From NCBI GenBank assembly GCA_045634305.1, contig JAZQZZ010000019.1, positions 121,448 through 185,447 on the forward strand: DNA of 64,000 bases. The letters run 5' to 3'. This DNA is from HGM04593 sp045634305. Lineage in GTDB: Bacteria > Bacteroidota > Bacteroidia > Bacteroidales > Bacteroidaceae. Both the position numbers and the translations under genes were made by a program. Shown in pieces: positions 15,693 to 24,293 of this stretch; position 1 is the stretch's first letter; every line of letters starts with the position of its first letter. The notes beneath the pieces are model-generated. The model had not been told where the DNA came from. It made no database searches and was given only the letters and a program-made list of their open reading frames with translations.

Positions 15693-17361
15693 TATGGACA
15701 AAGTGATAAAATTAGGAAAGGTTTCAGCTACTGAAAAGAATCCGTCAACAATAGATGACTTTTATTTTTGGACTAAAGCAGGAGTCATACTTAATCCTTT
15801 TGACATTGTAAAAGTAGAACACATAAACGGCTCTATTACATATGGTTCAATAGAATCGATAAATCACGTAACAGATTCCGCTAGCCATTTGTCTAGTTAT
15901 ATTTCTTCTGAATTTGGGGAGATTACTGATACATCTGATGGTAATACAGACCGTTTAGCATTTAACTATGTACACGTAAAAGTTGTTGGCAACGACAAAG
16001 GCATTTATACTCCTGTTCTCCATGGGAATGTTGTAACCACATGTACAAAAGAAGATATTTTAAAAGCATACGGTCTGGATAAAGTAAAAAATCCACTTCC
16101 ATGTGGTTATCTTGAAATGTACGGAGAGCAAGTTCCTGTAAATATCAATGCCGATTTTATCGTAGGTCCAGATGGAGCGCATTTGAATATATCGGGCATC
16201 TCTGGCCTTGCATGTAAAACATCATATTGTATGTTCCTTCTAAATGCAATGCAACAGAAATATTCAAAAGAAGAACTTTCCGCAGAAAAATGGAAAACAG
16301 CCGCATATGTTATCTTTAATGTCAAGGGGCAAGATTTGCTCACCATTGACAAAGAAGCAGAATTGGATGACATTGAAAAGAAAAAATATGAGCTCTTACA
16401 TTTAGTGCCAAAACCATTTAAGAATGTTTCATATTTCTACCCATATTCTAAGAATAAGGAAAATCATCATATGCAAACTTTCGGCAACTGGGATGAGATT
16501 CTTTATTCACAGTGGAATAAAAAAAAGCTTGGTATTTTCAAATATACTTGGAGTTCCTGCAAAGACAGATTGGAATACATTTTTGCAAATGAAGACGTAG
16601 ATGATTCATCAGGAACAATGGCATCTGTCATTGCTTATATCGAAAGTGAGAAAGAGCCCTTTAACTCAATTGGTTCTTGGGCAAAATTCAAGTCAGTGAT
16701 GAAAAGTCTTCTTGAAGATAAAGATCAGTTAAGCAAAACCAATATTCCATTGGTATCTTGGAAGAAGTTTAACCGTATAATGGACAAGGTTCTATGCGAC
16801 GAAGTTTTTACAGATGATGTTGCAGAAGACTCTCATGAGGTAATTTTATCTGATTCGCTCAGAGAAATAAAGCCAAACCAAGTCCGCGTCATTGACATTG
16901 CACATTTGGATGAGAAATCTCAAGGATTTGTATTTGGCGATGTGATGGACACACTTCACACAATGATGAGTGCAAAAAATATCGAGGGAATGCCAGACAA
17001 AATTATTGTTTTTGTTGATGAGTTGAACAAATATGCTTCAAAGGACACCCCAAAATCATCTCAAATCCTTCAACAACTTCTGGAAATAACGGAGCGCGGA
17101 CGTTCTCTAGGTTTAATATTGTTTTCTGTAGAACAGTTCAAAAGTGCCATTCATGAGCGTGTTAGGGGCAACTGTGCAACCTCAGCCTTTGGTAGAACCA
17201 ATTTTGTTGAGGTAGCAAGTTCCGAGTACAGATTCTTTGGTGAGACCTACCGAAACATGATGACTCGTTTGGATCCAGGAGAGTATATCATTTCAAATCC
17301 AGCAATGCGCTCATTAATGAAAATCAATTTCCCACGTCCCGTATATAAAGAAAACAAATAA
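15682..17361 (+). CDS. HerA-like P-loop ATPase
   Basis: A 559-residue ATPase of the HerA/FtsK superfamily. An N-terminal beta-barrel-like HAS region (about 30-155, FDIVKVEHINGSITYGSIES) is followed by Walker A GISGLACKTS (172-181, in the HerA-like context GPDGAHLNISGISG), Walker B IIVFVDELNKYA near 450, and the C-terminal blocks ERGRSLGLILFSVEQFKSAI, CATSAFGRTNFVE and LDPGEYIISNP typical of HerA. HerA forms a hexameric DNA pump that drives NurA. Starts are possible at 15682 (overlapping the nuclease gene) or at ATG 15694 (MDKVIKLGK). It ends at the first base of the next gene's ATG, so the operon is translationally coupled. Confidence 0.85.
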   Translation: MLYNMDKVIKLGKVSATEKNPSTIDDFYFWTKAGVILNPFDIVKVEHINGSITYGSIESINHVTDSASHLSSYISSEFGEITDTSDGNTDRLAFNYVHVKVVGNDKGIYTPVLHGNVVTTCTKEDILKAYGLDKVKNPLPCGYLEMYGEQVPVNINADFIVGPDGAHLNISGISGLACKTSYCMFLLNAMQQKYSKEELSAEKWKTAAYVIFNVKGQDLLTIDKEAELDDIEKKKYELLHLVPKPFKNVSYFYPYSKNKENHHMQTFGNWDEILYSQWNKKKLGIFKYTWSSCKDRLEYIFANEDVDDSSGTMASVIAYIESEKEPFNSIGSWAKFKSVMKSLLEDKDQLSKTNIPLVSWKKFNRIMDKVLCDEVFTDDVAEDSHEVILSDSLREIKPNQVRVIDIAHLDEKSQGFVFGDVMDTLHTMMSAKNIEGMPDKIIVFVDELNKYASKDTPKSSQILQQLLEITERGRSLGLILFSVEQFKSAIHERVRGNCATSAFGRTNFVEVASSEYRFFGETYRNMMTRLDPGEYIISNPAMRSLMKINFPRPVYKENK

Positions 17362-19052
17362 TGGAAGGATATAAATGCAAAGTAGGAAAAGGTATGCTTA
17401 AAATCTGCATGGGTGATAACTATACAGATGCGACCGTCGTATTTCGTGAATATGTTCAAAACGCCATAGACGCAATATATCAAGCAGAATCCTTAGGTAT
17501 AATTTCCAACACCGATAACTATGTATCTATAAACATAAACGGTGGTGATGTACATATCATGGATCGAGGCATAGGTGTTAAATCCGAAGAAATTGGGCCT
17601 ACCCTTGTAGATCTTGGAAACTCGACCAAGTCAAATAGTGATATTGGCCAATACGGAATCGGTCGTTTGTCAGGCGCTAATTGGTGTGATAAAATAGTTT
17701 TTGAAACGAGTTATTTCGGAGAGCCCAAACGCTCAATACTTACTTTTGACTCTAAATTAGCGAGAAAACTAGTACAAGAGAATGCCTCTCAAGATTGCAG
17801 TGATATCATGGATGAGGTAACCTCATGCGTCTTTGAAGCCGAAACTGAAGAGCAGCATTACTTTAGAGTGACTCTTGTTAACGTAAAGGAAGAACTGCGT
17901 GACGAAGAAACAATTAAAAATTATCTTTCATTCATTGCACCAGTACCGTATGATGAGAATTTTTACGATGATTGTCAGAAGAAGGCCTTCTTTAAATATC
18001 CAGAATTCAAGGAACTTTCAATGAAAGAAAAGACATGCAAGGTACATCTTAACGACAAACCAATAGTAAAACCATACACTTCTACTATTTATATTGGAAA
18101 TGAACCTTTGAAGATTACTCCGCCAACATTCTTCAAAATCACAGATGAAGACTTTGGAGACCTTGCCTGGGGATGGTATTCAATAAACGAAGAAGCTAGG
18201 CAAATGGGAGAAGGTGTCAACTATAAAGGCCTTAGACTCCGTGCAAAGAATATGGCAGTAGGCAGTCAAGACTATCTCATCGGTTGTTTCAAAAACCCAA
18301 CAGATGCAAACTACGTAATTGGAGAAGTCTTTGTAATGCACAAAGATATTCAACCGACAGGTTCCCGCGATGGCATTAAATCATCAAAAGAATATACTGA
18401 ATTAGAAATCCGGCTTAAACAGAAATGTAAGGAAATAAATTCTGTATATAACGCAATGTCAAAGTTGGGAAGCGCAGCTTTAAGTCCTCTCATCAAAGCT
18501 CAGACAGCTATTGCAGAGAACAATATTGCAATGAAGAATGAAGGCATTTCTGATGAAAACAAGACTGAACTTAAAAACGAAAACAAGAAGAACAAAGAGA
18601 CTGTAGAAAAAGCCAAGTCTGAAATCGCAGGAAAAATTAAAGTTGCTGATGAAGCAGAAAATGCCGATCTCTTAAAAGAATTGATTATTAAGCATTGGAC
18701 AAAAGAAGCCCAAAAGACAGCTTCTGCATATAATGCTAAAGCCAAGCCTGGACAAAAAATTGAAGCAGTAAATATAGATTCTGTGATTTACAGTGCGACA
18801 AAAGTAGAGAAAGCTGAAAAAAACGATAAGATTGATTCCGCAGACTCTACAAAAAGCGCAACAGACGATACAACAGGAAAGCACAAAGCACCAGTTGTGC
18901 CAAAAGATACAGACGTATATAAAAAACTAGGTAAATCAGAATATAATTTAATGAAGAAGGTATATCAAGTCCTTAATTCTGAGAATCGCTTAGATGACAA
19001 AACGAAAGACAAAATTAAAGCGAAACTGGTTAAAAAGATTTTTGCGGAATGA
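17361..19052 (+). CDS. Hsp90-type (GHKL) ATPase
   Basis: A 563-residue protein with an N-terminal GHKL ATP-binding fold: N-box REYVQNAIDA (29-38), G1 box MDRGIGV (67-73), STKSN lid region near 88, and G2 box GQYGIGRLSG (96-105). This is the order seen in Hsp90, MutL and MORC. A second domain (about 225-370) is of the transducer type and includes GSRDGIKSSKEY near 333. The C-terminal third (about 370-563) is very rich in Lys, Glu and Ala, helical and probably flexible, ending in a small Lys-rich domain. Its start overlaps the HerA stop by one base and its end overlaps the radical SAM gene by four. It may clamp DNA or remodel the nuclease complex; this is inference. Confidence 0.85.
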   Translation: MEGYKCKVGKGMLKICMGDNYTDATVVFREYVQNAIDAIYQAESLGIISNTDNYVSININGGDVHIMDRGIGVKSEEIGPTLVDLGNSTKSNSDIGQYGIGRLSGANWCDKIVFETSYFGEPKRSILTFDSKLARKLVQENASQDCSDIMDEVTSCVFEAETEEQHYFRVTLVNVKEELRDEETIKNYLSFIAPVPYDENFYDDCQKKAFFKYPEFKELSMKEKTCKVHLNDKPIVKPYTSTIYIGNEPLKITPPTFFKITDEDFGDLAWGWYSINEEARQMGEGVNYKGLRLRAKNMAVGSQDYLIGCFKNPTDANYVIGEVFVMHKDIQPTGSRDGIKSSKEYTELEIRLKQKCKEINSVYNAMSKLGSAALSPLIKAQTAIAENNIAMKNEGISDENKTELKNENKKNKETVEKAKSEIAGKIKVADEAENADLLKELIIKHWTKEAQKTASAYNAKAKPGQKIEAVNIDSVIYSATKVEKAEKNDKIDSADSTKSATDDTTGKHKAPVVPKDTDVYKKLGKSEYNLMKKVYQVLNSENRLDDKTKDKIKAKLVKKIFAE

Positions 19053-21019
19053 ACAGAAATATTCTACTTGTAGAGCCTAACTACAAGAATAAATTTCCTC
19101 CTGTCGCTCTTATGAAATTAGCAACATATCATAAGAACTTGGGGGATAATGTTATTTTCTATAAAGGTAATATTAAAGAGTTTATAATTGATCGAATCAC
19201 CGACCAATGCATTAGTAAGTTGTACGAAATTAACAATTCAATATTTTGGAACTCGAAGAAAGACATAATCTTTAAATATATAAAAACTCGCAAGTCTTTG
19301 TGTTTAGAAGAGTTAAATCTCTCTGATATTCCAGACTGGATTATTGTTGAGAATTGGATAAGGTACTACAAAGACTATTATTGGAACAAGCACTATTTGA
19401 GGAATCCTGAATGGGATCGAATTATAGTGACTACACTCTTTACATTCTATTTTGACATAACTGTCGAAACTATCAATCAGTTAAAAGGCTTGGTTAAGCC
19501 TGATGGTATGTTTATGGTTGGTGGCGTGCTTGCAACATTGCAACCAGAAGAATTGGAGGCCGCCACAGGTATAAAACCACATAGAGGACTGCTTAACCAA
19601 CCAGGAGAATTAGACGAAGGAGATAAACAAATTATTGATTCTTTACCTTTGGACTATACCATTCTTGATGAAATTGAATATAAATACCCAATGTCAAATG
19701 CTTATTACGGCTACCTTACACGTGGTTGTATCAGGCATTGCGCTTTTTGTGCGGTACCAATTCTTGAGCCAAAATACAATGATTATATTCCTTTAAAAGA
19801 TCGTATTGCCGAGGTTGATAAAATCTGCGGTCAACAGAAGAATCTTCTTTTGATGGATAATAACGTCATGGCGTCTCAATCTTTTGATAGAATTATTCAG
19901 GAGATTATAGATTGTGGATTCGGGAAAGGAGCGACATATGTAGCTCCAGACTTACTTGATCTTTCTGTCAAAAATCTTAGAGAAGGAATAAATGATAGGG
20001 CATACATTCGTAAGACCCAATCTCTTCTTATGGATTACTATAAAAAGGTCGAGAAGAAAGAAGAAGGACCAATAGTGTTCAAGGCTTTGTACAATCATCA
20101 TGTGTTCAAGTTAATAACAAGCACCAAAGATGAGATATTGGCTGCATACGATGAGATTGAACCAATTTATCACAAGCGTAAAATTCAAAATAGGCCAATA
20201 CGACGACTTGTAGATTTTAATCAAGGAGTTGATGCAAGATTATTCACCCCACACATGGCCGAGCAATTCGGAAAAATCGCAATATCCCCTTTACGAATTG
20301 CTTTTGACCATATAGAAATAAAAGACACATACGTGAACGCAGTTCGCATGAGTGCACAAAATGGAATCAAGAATTTCTCAAACTATCTATTGTATAATTT
20401 CAATGACAAACCAATTGATTTATACAAGAGAATGGAGATTAACGTTAATTTATGCGATGAACTGGATGTAAACATATACTCATTCCCGATGAAGTACCAT
20501 CCTCTTTACGGAGAGCATAGTCATGGAAGGGACTATATTGGAAAACATTGGAATATTAAATATATTCGTTCTGTTCAAGCCATTTTGAACTGTACCAAAG
20601 GAATGATAGGAAGAGGTACACATTATTTCTACAAAGCATTTGGTAAGAATGAAAAGGAATATAGAACACTTCTAGAAATGCCTGACACGTTCATTATATA
20701 TAGATTCTTTTTTGAATGGCTTGACACGAAGTCACACCCACTATCAATGTCTAGTTGGGTAGAAGCAATGAATTCACTTAATAAGGAAGAAAAGGATTTG
20801 TTATTTTCGATTATCCATGGAGAAGGATTCTCCTCTTGGGATGGAGCTTACACTTCTAACAAAAGGGTTAACTCAACTCTTGAATTTTATCGAAATTTAC
20901 GAAATGAAATTTCCGAGAAGGAAGGAAGACTGTACAATCTAAAGAAAGAATTTGACCTGTTAGGCAAAGATAAAATAGAATACATCAAGAATTCTGGAAT
21001 AGTAATAGACCTAGAATAA
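19049..21019 (+). CDS. Radical SAM protein with B12-binding-like N-terminal domain
   Basis: A 656-residue protein. Residues 1-170 start ILLVEPNYKNKFPPVALMKL, which has the Rossmann-like layout of the cobalamin-binding domain found in many radical SAM enzymes, although no clear DxHxxG cobalamin loop is visible. The radical SAM core begins at GYLTRGCIRHCAFCAVPILE with the cluster ligands C227, C231 and C234 (CxxxCxxC), and continues with DNNVMAS and FNQGVDARLF strands. A C-terminal helical part (about 500-656) is family-specific. The start overlaps the GHKL gene by four bases. It presumably modifies a nucleic acid, nucleotide or protein for the operon. No recombinational or metabolic neighbour explains it otherwise. 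Confidence 0.87.
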   Translation: MNRNILLVEPNYKNKFPPVALMKLATYHKNLGDNVIFYKGNIKEFIIDRITDQCISKLYEINNSIFWNSKKDIIFKYIKTRKSLCLEELNLSDIPDWIIVENWIRYYKDYYWNKHYLRNPEWDRIIVTTLFTFYFDITVETINQLKGLVKPDGMFMVGGVLATLQPEELEAATGIKPHRGLLNQPGELDEGDKQIIDSLPLDYTILDEIEYKYPMSNAYYGYLTRGCIRHCAFCAVPILEPKYNDYIPLKDRIAEVDKICGQQKNLLLMDNNVMASQSFDRIIQEIIDCGFGKGATYVAPDLLDLSVKNLREGINDRAYIRKTQSLLMDYYKKVEKKEEGPIVFKALYNHHVFKLITSTKDEILAAYDEIEPIYHKRKIQNRPIRRLVDFNQGVDARLFTPHMAEQFGKIAISPLRIAFDHIEIKDTYVNAVRMSAQNGIKNFSNYLLYNFNDKPIDLYKRMEINVNLCDELDVNIYSFPMKYHPLYGEHSHGRDYIGKHWNIKYIRSVQAILNCTKGMIGRGTHYFYKAFGKNEKEYRTLLEMPDTFIIYRFFFEWLDTKSHPLSMSSWVEAMNSLNKEEKDLLFSIIHGEGFSSWDGAYTSNKRVNSTLEFYRNLRNEISEKEGRLYNLKKEFDLLGKDKIEYIKNSGIVIDLE

Positions 21020-21079
21020 TCCAATGAATCATTACCATAATCATTATAGACAAAAAGAATTACAACAATAAACACACGA

Positions 21080-21916
21080 ATGTTTCTCTATCAAAAACAA
21101 ATAGACCGTTCTACACTTCGACAGGGATTTCAAATTCCTGTCGAGTCTCATTATCTAATGAGTGGTATTCCCAGGGGAATGCCACAGTATGGCGAAACTC
21201 GTAATATCACGATACTGATTGATGGTACGGAATATTATGCTCAACTTAAAAATCAAGGTTTTGACCGAAGTAAATACGATGGGCATGCAGATGTACTTCA
21301 AGTGCGTTATAGTGAGAGCTCCGCTATTGCAAAAACTTTGCGTAGGATATTTTTCTCTACTTGGAATTATGTATCTAAAATCAAAAATCTTCCCGAAAAC
21401 ATCAACCGGAAATTCACTATACAAATTCCACAGGAACATCAAGAATTTCTAGTTTTAAGCGCAACAGATTTACCAAATGTATTTGTGGCAGATTGTATCA
21501 CAACATCCATAAAAGCAGAAGTTAAAAAAGGAATCAGCATGCAGTCAGAACTAGAATATGAGACCTTTGAACCCCGTGAAGACAAGAATGCAACAATAAA
21601 GCAAATGTCTCGTCTGCAAAAAATACGCCAACTTGATCGTTATATAGGAGATTCTTTAAAGCATTTGTATAACTATCGTTGTCAAATGACAGGAGAAAAA
21701 ATAGGAGAACCATATGGAGCGATGGTTGTAGAGGCACATCATATTATACCTTTCACAGAATCCATGAATAACGATACTTCAAATATAATTATTCTTTCGC
21801 CAAACTATCATCGTATAATTCATAAAACAAAAGCCGAATTCAATCGTAAACAACTAGCGTTTATATTTCCTAATGGATTAATTGACAAAGTGAAATTAAA
21901 CAAACATATTTTATAA
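21080..21916 (+). CDS. HNH endonuclease with N-terminal recognition domain
   Basis: A 278-residue protein. The N-terminal 180 residues (for example RSTLRQGFQIPVESHYLMSG, ITILIDGTEYYAQLKNQGFD and KYDGHADVLQVRYSESS) resemble a DNA-recognition domain that I have seen fused to HNH nucleases. The C-terminal part has the HNH beta-beta-alpha-metal centre: YNYRCQMTGEK, VEAHHIIPFTES, NIIILSPNYHRIIH. The paired His in EAHHI and the later Asn/His are the expected catalytic and metal residues. It begins 60 bases after the radical SAM gene and could be part of that operon or a separate restriction-type enzyme. No methyltransferase is nearby, so self-protection must come from elsewhere. Confidence 0.85.
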   Translation: MFLYQKQIDRSTLRQGFQIPVESHYLMSGIPRGMPQYGETRNITILIDGTEYYAQLKNQGFDRSKYDGHADVLQVRYSESSAIAKTLRRIFFSTWNYVSKIKNLPENINRKFTIQIPQEHQEFLVLSATDLPNVFVADCITTSIKAEVKKGISMQSELEYETFEPREDKNATIKQMSRLQKIRQLDRYIGDSLKHLYNYRCQMTGEKIGEPYGAMVVEAHHIIPFTESMNNDTSNIIILSPNYHRIIHKTKAEFNRKQLAFIFPNGLIDKVKLNKHIL

Positions 21917-21963
21917 GACCTCACTATCGTCAATGTGGCGAGCAGTAGTAACAGACAATCAAT

Positions 21964-23343
21964 ATGGATAAAGATAATAATATCCCCGAACTGCAATCAC
22001 CTTTCGAGCAACTGCGAGAGGTTGATGCTGATGGCAAGGAATGGTGGAACTCGCGTAAGTTAGCGCGAGTGATGGGCTATGGGAAGTATTGGAACTTCGA
22101 GCGTGTGATGGCGAAGGCTCAGGCTTGGACATCGCAAAAGGGCTACCACCTGGGCGAACACTTTGTGGAGTTTACCGAAATGGCAGAACTTGGAAGTGGC
22201 GCTGTGCGCGAAGTTACCAGCATCCGTCTGTCGCGTGCGGCATGTATGGCTATTGCCATGAATGCTAACCCCCAAAAGGATATGGTGAAGGTGGCACAGG
22301 AGTACTTCTCTACTACTATGACAAGCGACATTGCGGCTCGTAGTATGGAATCGACCATTCTATTCTACAAGGGAGCTCGTGGAAAGACGCAAGTACAAGT
22401 GGTTTTTGATACCAACACATTCTGGCTATCACAACAGAGAATGGCCGAATTATTTGGGGTGACACAGCAAAATATAAGTTACCATCTACAACAGATTGAT
22501 GAGAGCGGAGAAATCCATTTGTCCGATGGTTACAAAAAATATTTGTATGCTTCGGACAAATGGTCTGGCGAAGTAATGATGTACAATCTCGATGTGGTAA
22601 TTGCTGTTGGTTATCGTGTAAACAGTTACGAGGCAACGCAGTTCCGCATATGGTCAACCCATATTTTGAAAGAGTACCTGACCAAGGGTTTTGTACTGGA
22701 CGATGAGCGACTAAAAGGAAAGAATGTCTTTGGAGCAGATTATTTCGATGATTTGCTTGACCGCATTCGTGAGATTCGCCTTTCGGAGCGTCGTTACTAT
22801 CAAAAGATTACGGACATCTATAGTGAATGTAGTGCCGACTACGACAAGGATAGCGAAACAACCAAGCAGTTCTTCAAGACGGTACAGAATATGATGCATT
22901 ATGCAGTAACGAAACAGACAGCTGCTGAAATCATATATGACCGAGCTGATGCAGAGCGCCCTCATATGGGGCTTACCACTTGGAAGAATGCACCAGATGG
23001 AAGAGTCATTAAATCGGATGTTACGATAGCCAAGAACTATATGAGCGAAAAGGAGGTTGAATCGCTTAATCTTTTGAGCAATGCATTCATTGATATGGCA
23101 GAACTACGTGCAAGAAACCATGTTTTAATGACAATGGATGATTGGAAGAATGTACTTGCTCGATATATGGAGCTAAATGACAAAGCATTGCTTCCCGATT
23201 CCGGCCGTGTCACACACGAACAAGCAGAAGAAAAGGCTTTGACGGAATATGAGAAGTTCAGAGTCGTTCAAGACCGAGAAATGATGAGTGACTTTGACCG
23301 TCAGCTTAAAATGCTTTTTGACGGGAATGAACCCAATTCATAA
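21964..23343 (+). CDS. DinD-like domain fused to RhuM-family protein
   Basis: A 459-residue fusion. Residues about 10-120 are a BRO-N/DinD-type domain (EWWNSRKLARVMGYGKYWNF, then RLSRAACMAIAMNANP), a DNA-binding module common in phage antirepressors and the DNA-damage-inducible protein D. Residues about 125-440 are a RhuM-type region (WLSQQRMAELFGVTQQNISY, MMYNLDVVIAVGYRVNSYEA, FRIWSTHILKEYLTKGFVLD, YAVTKQTAAEIIYDRADAER). RhuM proteins sit in pathogenicity and defence islands; their biochemical role is unknown. Base composition is less AT-rich than in the preceding operon, so it may have arrived separately. It ends at a strong terminator. Confidence 0.85.
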   Translation: MDKDNNIPELQSPFEQLREVDADGKEWWNSRKLARVMGYGKYWNFERVMAKAQAWTSQKGYHLGEHFVEFTEMAELGSGAVREVTSIRLSRAACMAIAMNANPQKDMVKVAQEYFSTTMTSDIAARSMESTILFYKGARGKTQVQVVFDTNTFWLSQQRMAELFGVTQQNISYHLQQIDESGEIHLSDGYKKYLYASDKWSGEVMMYNLDVVIAVGYRVNSYEATQFRIWSTHILKEYLTKGFVLDDERLKGKNVFGADYFDDLLDRIREIRLSERRYYQKITDIYSECSADYDKDSETTKQFFKTVQNMMHYAVTKQTAAEIIYDRADAERPHMGLTTWKNAPDGRVIKSDVTIAKNYMSEKEVESLNLLSNAFIDMAELRARNHVLMTMDDWKNVLARYMELNDKALLPDSGRVTHEQAEEKALTEYEKFRVVQDREMMSDFDRQLKMLFDGNEPNS

Positions 23344-23360
23344 TTATTTTAACGAATGCA

Positions 23361-23407
23361 AAATCTCCTCAATGATAGGCTTGAGCTACAATTGAGGAGA
23401 TTTTTAT
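23361..23407 (+). terminator. Rho-independent terminator after the RhuM gene
   Basis: Arms AAATCTCCTCAAT and ATTGAGGAGATTT (23361-23373 and 23391-23403) are followed by T-rich sequence. Confidence 0.88.
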
Positions 23408-23580
23408 TATTTGCACAATCTATTTCACTGTTTTTACTCAACAAAAACTCTGTACTGCATAAAATAGTATGTTTTTTATGCAATAGAGATTGCTTTTTGT
23501 GAATATGAGGGTTGAATCTTTCCAGGAATAGCCTACCGAATCTTTGTAAACCTGAAGGTTGAGTTTTAAAAACAAGTAAA

Positions 23581-23638
23581 TATTTGAACACAAAAAGAAG
23601 TCTAATTTCTTTTATTGTTCAAATATTTGCTATATTTG
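23581..23638 (+). promoter_or_regulatory. Promoter and inverted-repeat operator for the second AbiE-type pair
   Basis: TATATTTG at 23631-23638 is a perfect -7 box. Upstream, TATTTGAACA at 23581-23590 and its exact reverse complement TGTTCAAATA at 23616-23625 form an inverted repeat 25 bases apart. The TGTTCA core is the same as in the operators of the first AbiE-like operon at 9912-10006. Confidence 0.6.
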
Positions 23639-23666
23639 CGGTAAACAATGGATATAAGCAACCTAT

Positions 23667-24293
23667 ATGGATATGAATTTGAACAATATTGGTAATGTGC
23701 CGGTAACGACATCGGTGATAGCATCGTTGTTTCCGGAGTTGAAGTCGCCTGAGAAAAAGGTTATTTGGCTTGAGAAGCAGGGATACATTATCAGGTTAAA
23801 GCGTGGTTTGTATGTGCTGAATTCTGAGTTATCGGGTAAGATGCTATCTACAGAATTGATAGCAAATCACCTCTATGCACCGTCGTATATTTCAATGTCG
23901 TCGGCACTGAGATACTATGGACTTATTCCAGAGGCCGTATATACACACCAATCAATGACAATCAAGCATTCAAGGAATTTTGATACTCCGGTTGGTATCT
24001 TCAAATATGATTATATTTCAAGAACTGCATTCGCGGTTGGAGTAAGGAGTATTCATAAGGGGGATTATGCTTTTCTTATGGCTTCGCCCGAAAAGGCTTT
24101 ATGCGATTTGATTGCAAACTCTTCAAAAGTGAATCTTCGTTATATGAAGGATGTAGAGATATATCTTGAACAGGATATTCGTATGGATATGGACCAGTTC
24201 TATAAGATGGACACCTCTATTTTCGAAGATTATATAAAGGTGGGCAAAAAGGCCGATTCTATTTCTACACTATTAAAATTCCTGAGACGATGA
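23667..24293 (+). CDS. AbiEi-type antitoxin
   Basis: A 208-residue protein of the AbiEi antitoxin kind. It has an N-terminal winged helix (VPVTTSVIASLFPELKSPEK then KVIWLEKQGYIIRLKRGLYV, about residues 10-50) followed by the C-terminal antitoxin domain (HLYAPSYISMSSALRYYGLI, MASPEKALCDLIA). AbiEi proteins repress their own operon and counter the AbiEii nucleotidyltransferase. The gene overlaps the toxin gene by four bases. ATG 23667 (MDMNLNN) is used; a second ATG two codons on is equally possible. Length is typical. Confidence 0.85.
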   Translation: MDMNLNNIGNVPVTTSVIASLFPELKSPEKKVIWLEKQGYIIRLKRGLYVLNSELSGKMLSTELIANHLYAPSYISMSSALRYYGLIPEAVYTHQSMTIKHSRNFDTPVGIFKYDYISRTAFAVGVRSIHKGDYAFLMASPEKALCDLIANSSKVNLRYMKDVEIYLEQDIRMDMDQFYKMDTSIFEDYIKVGKKADSISTLLKFLRR

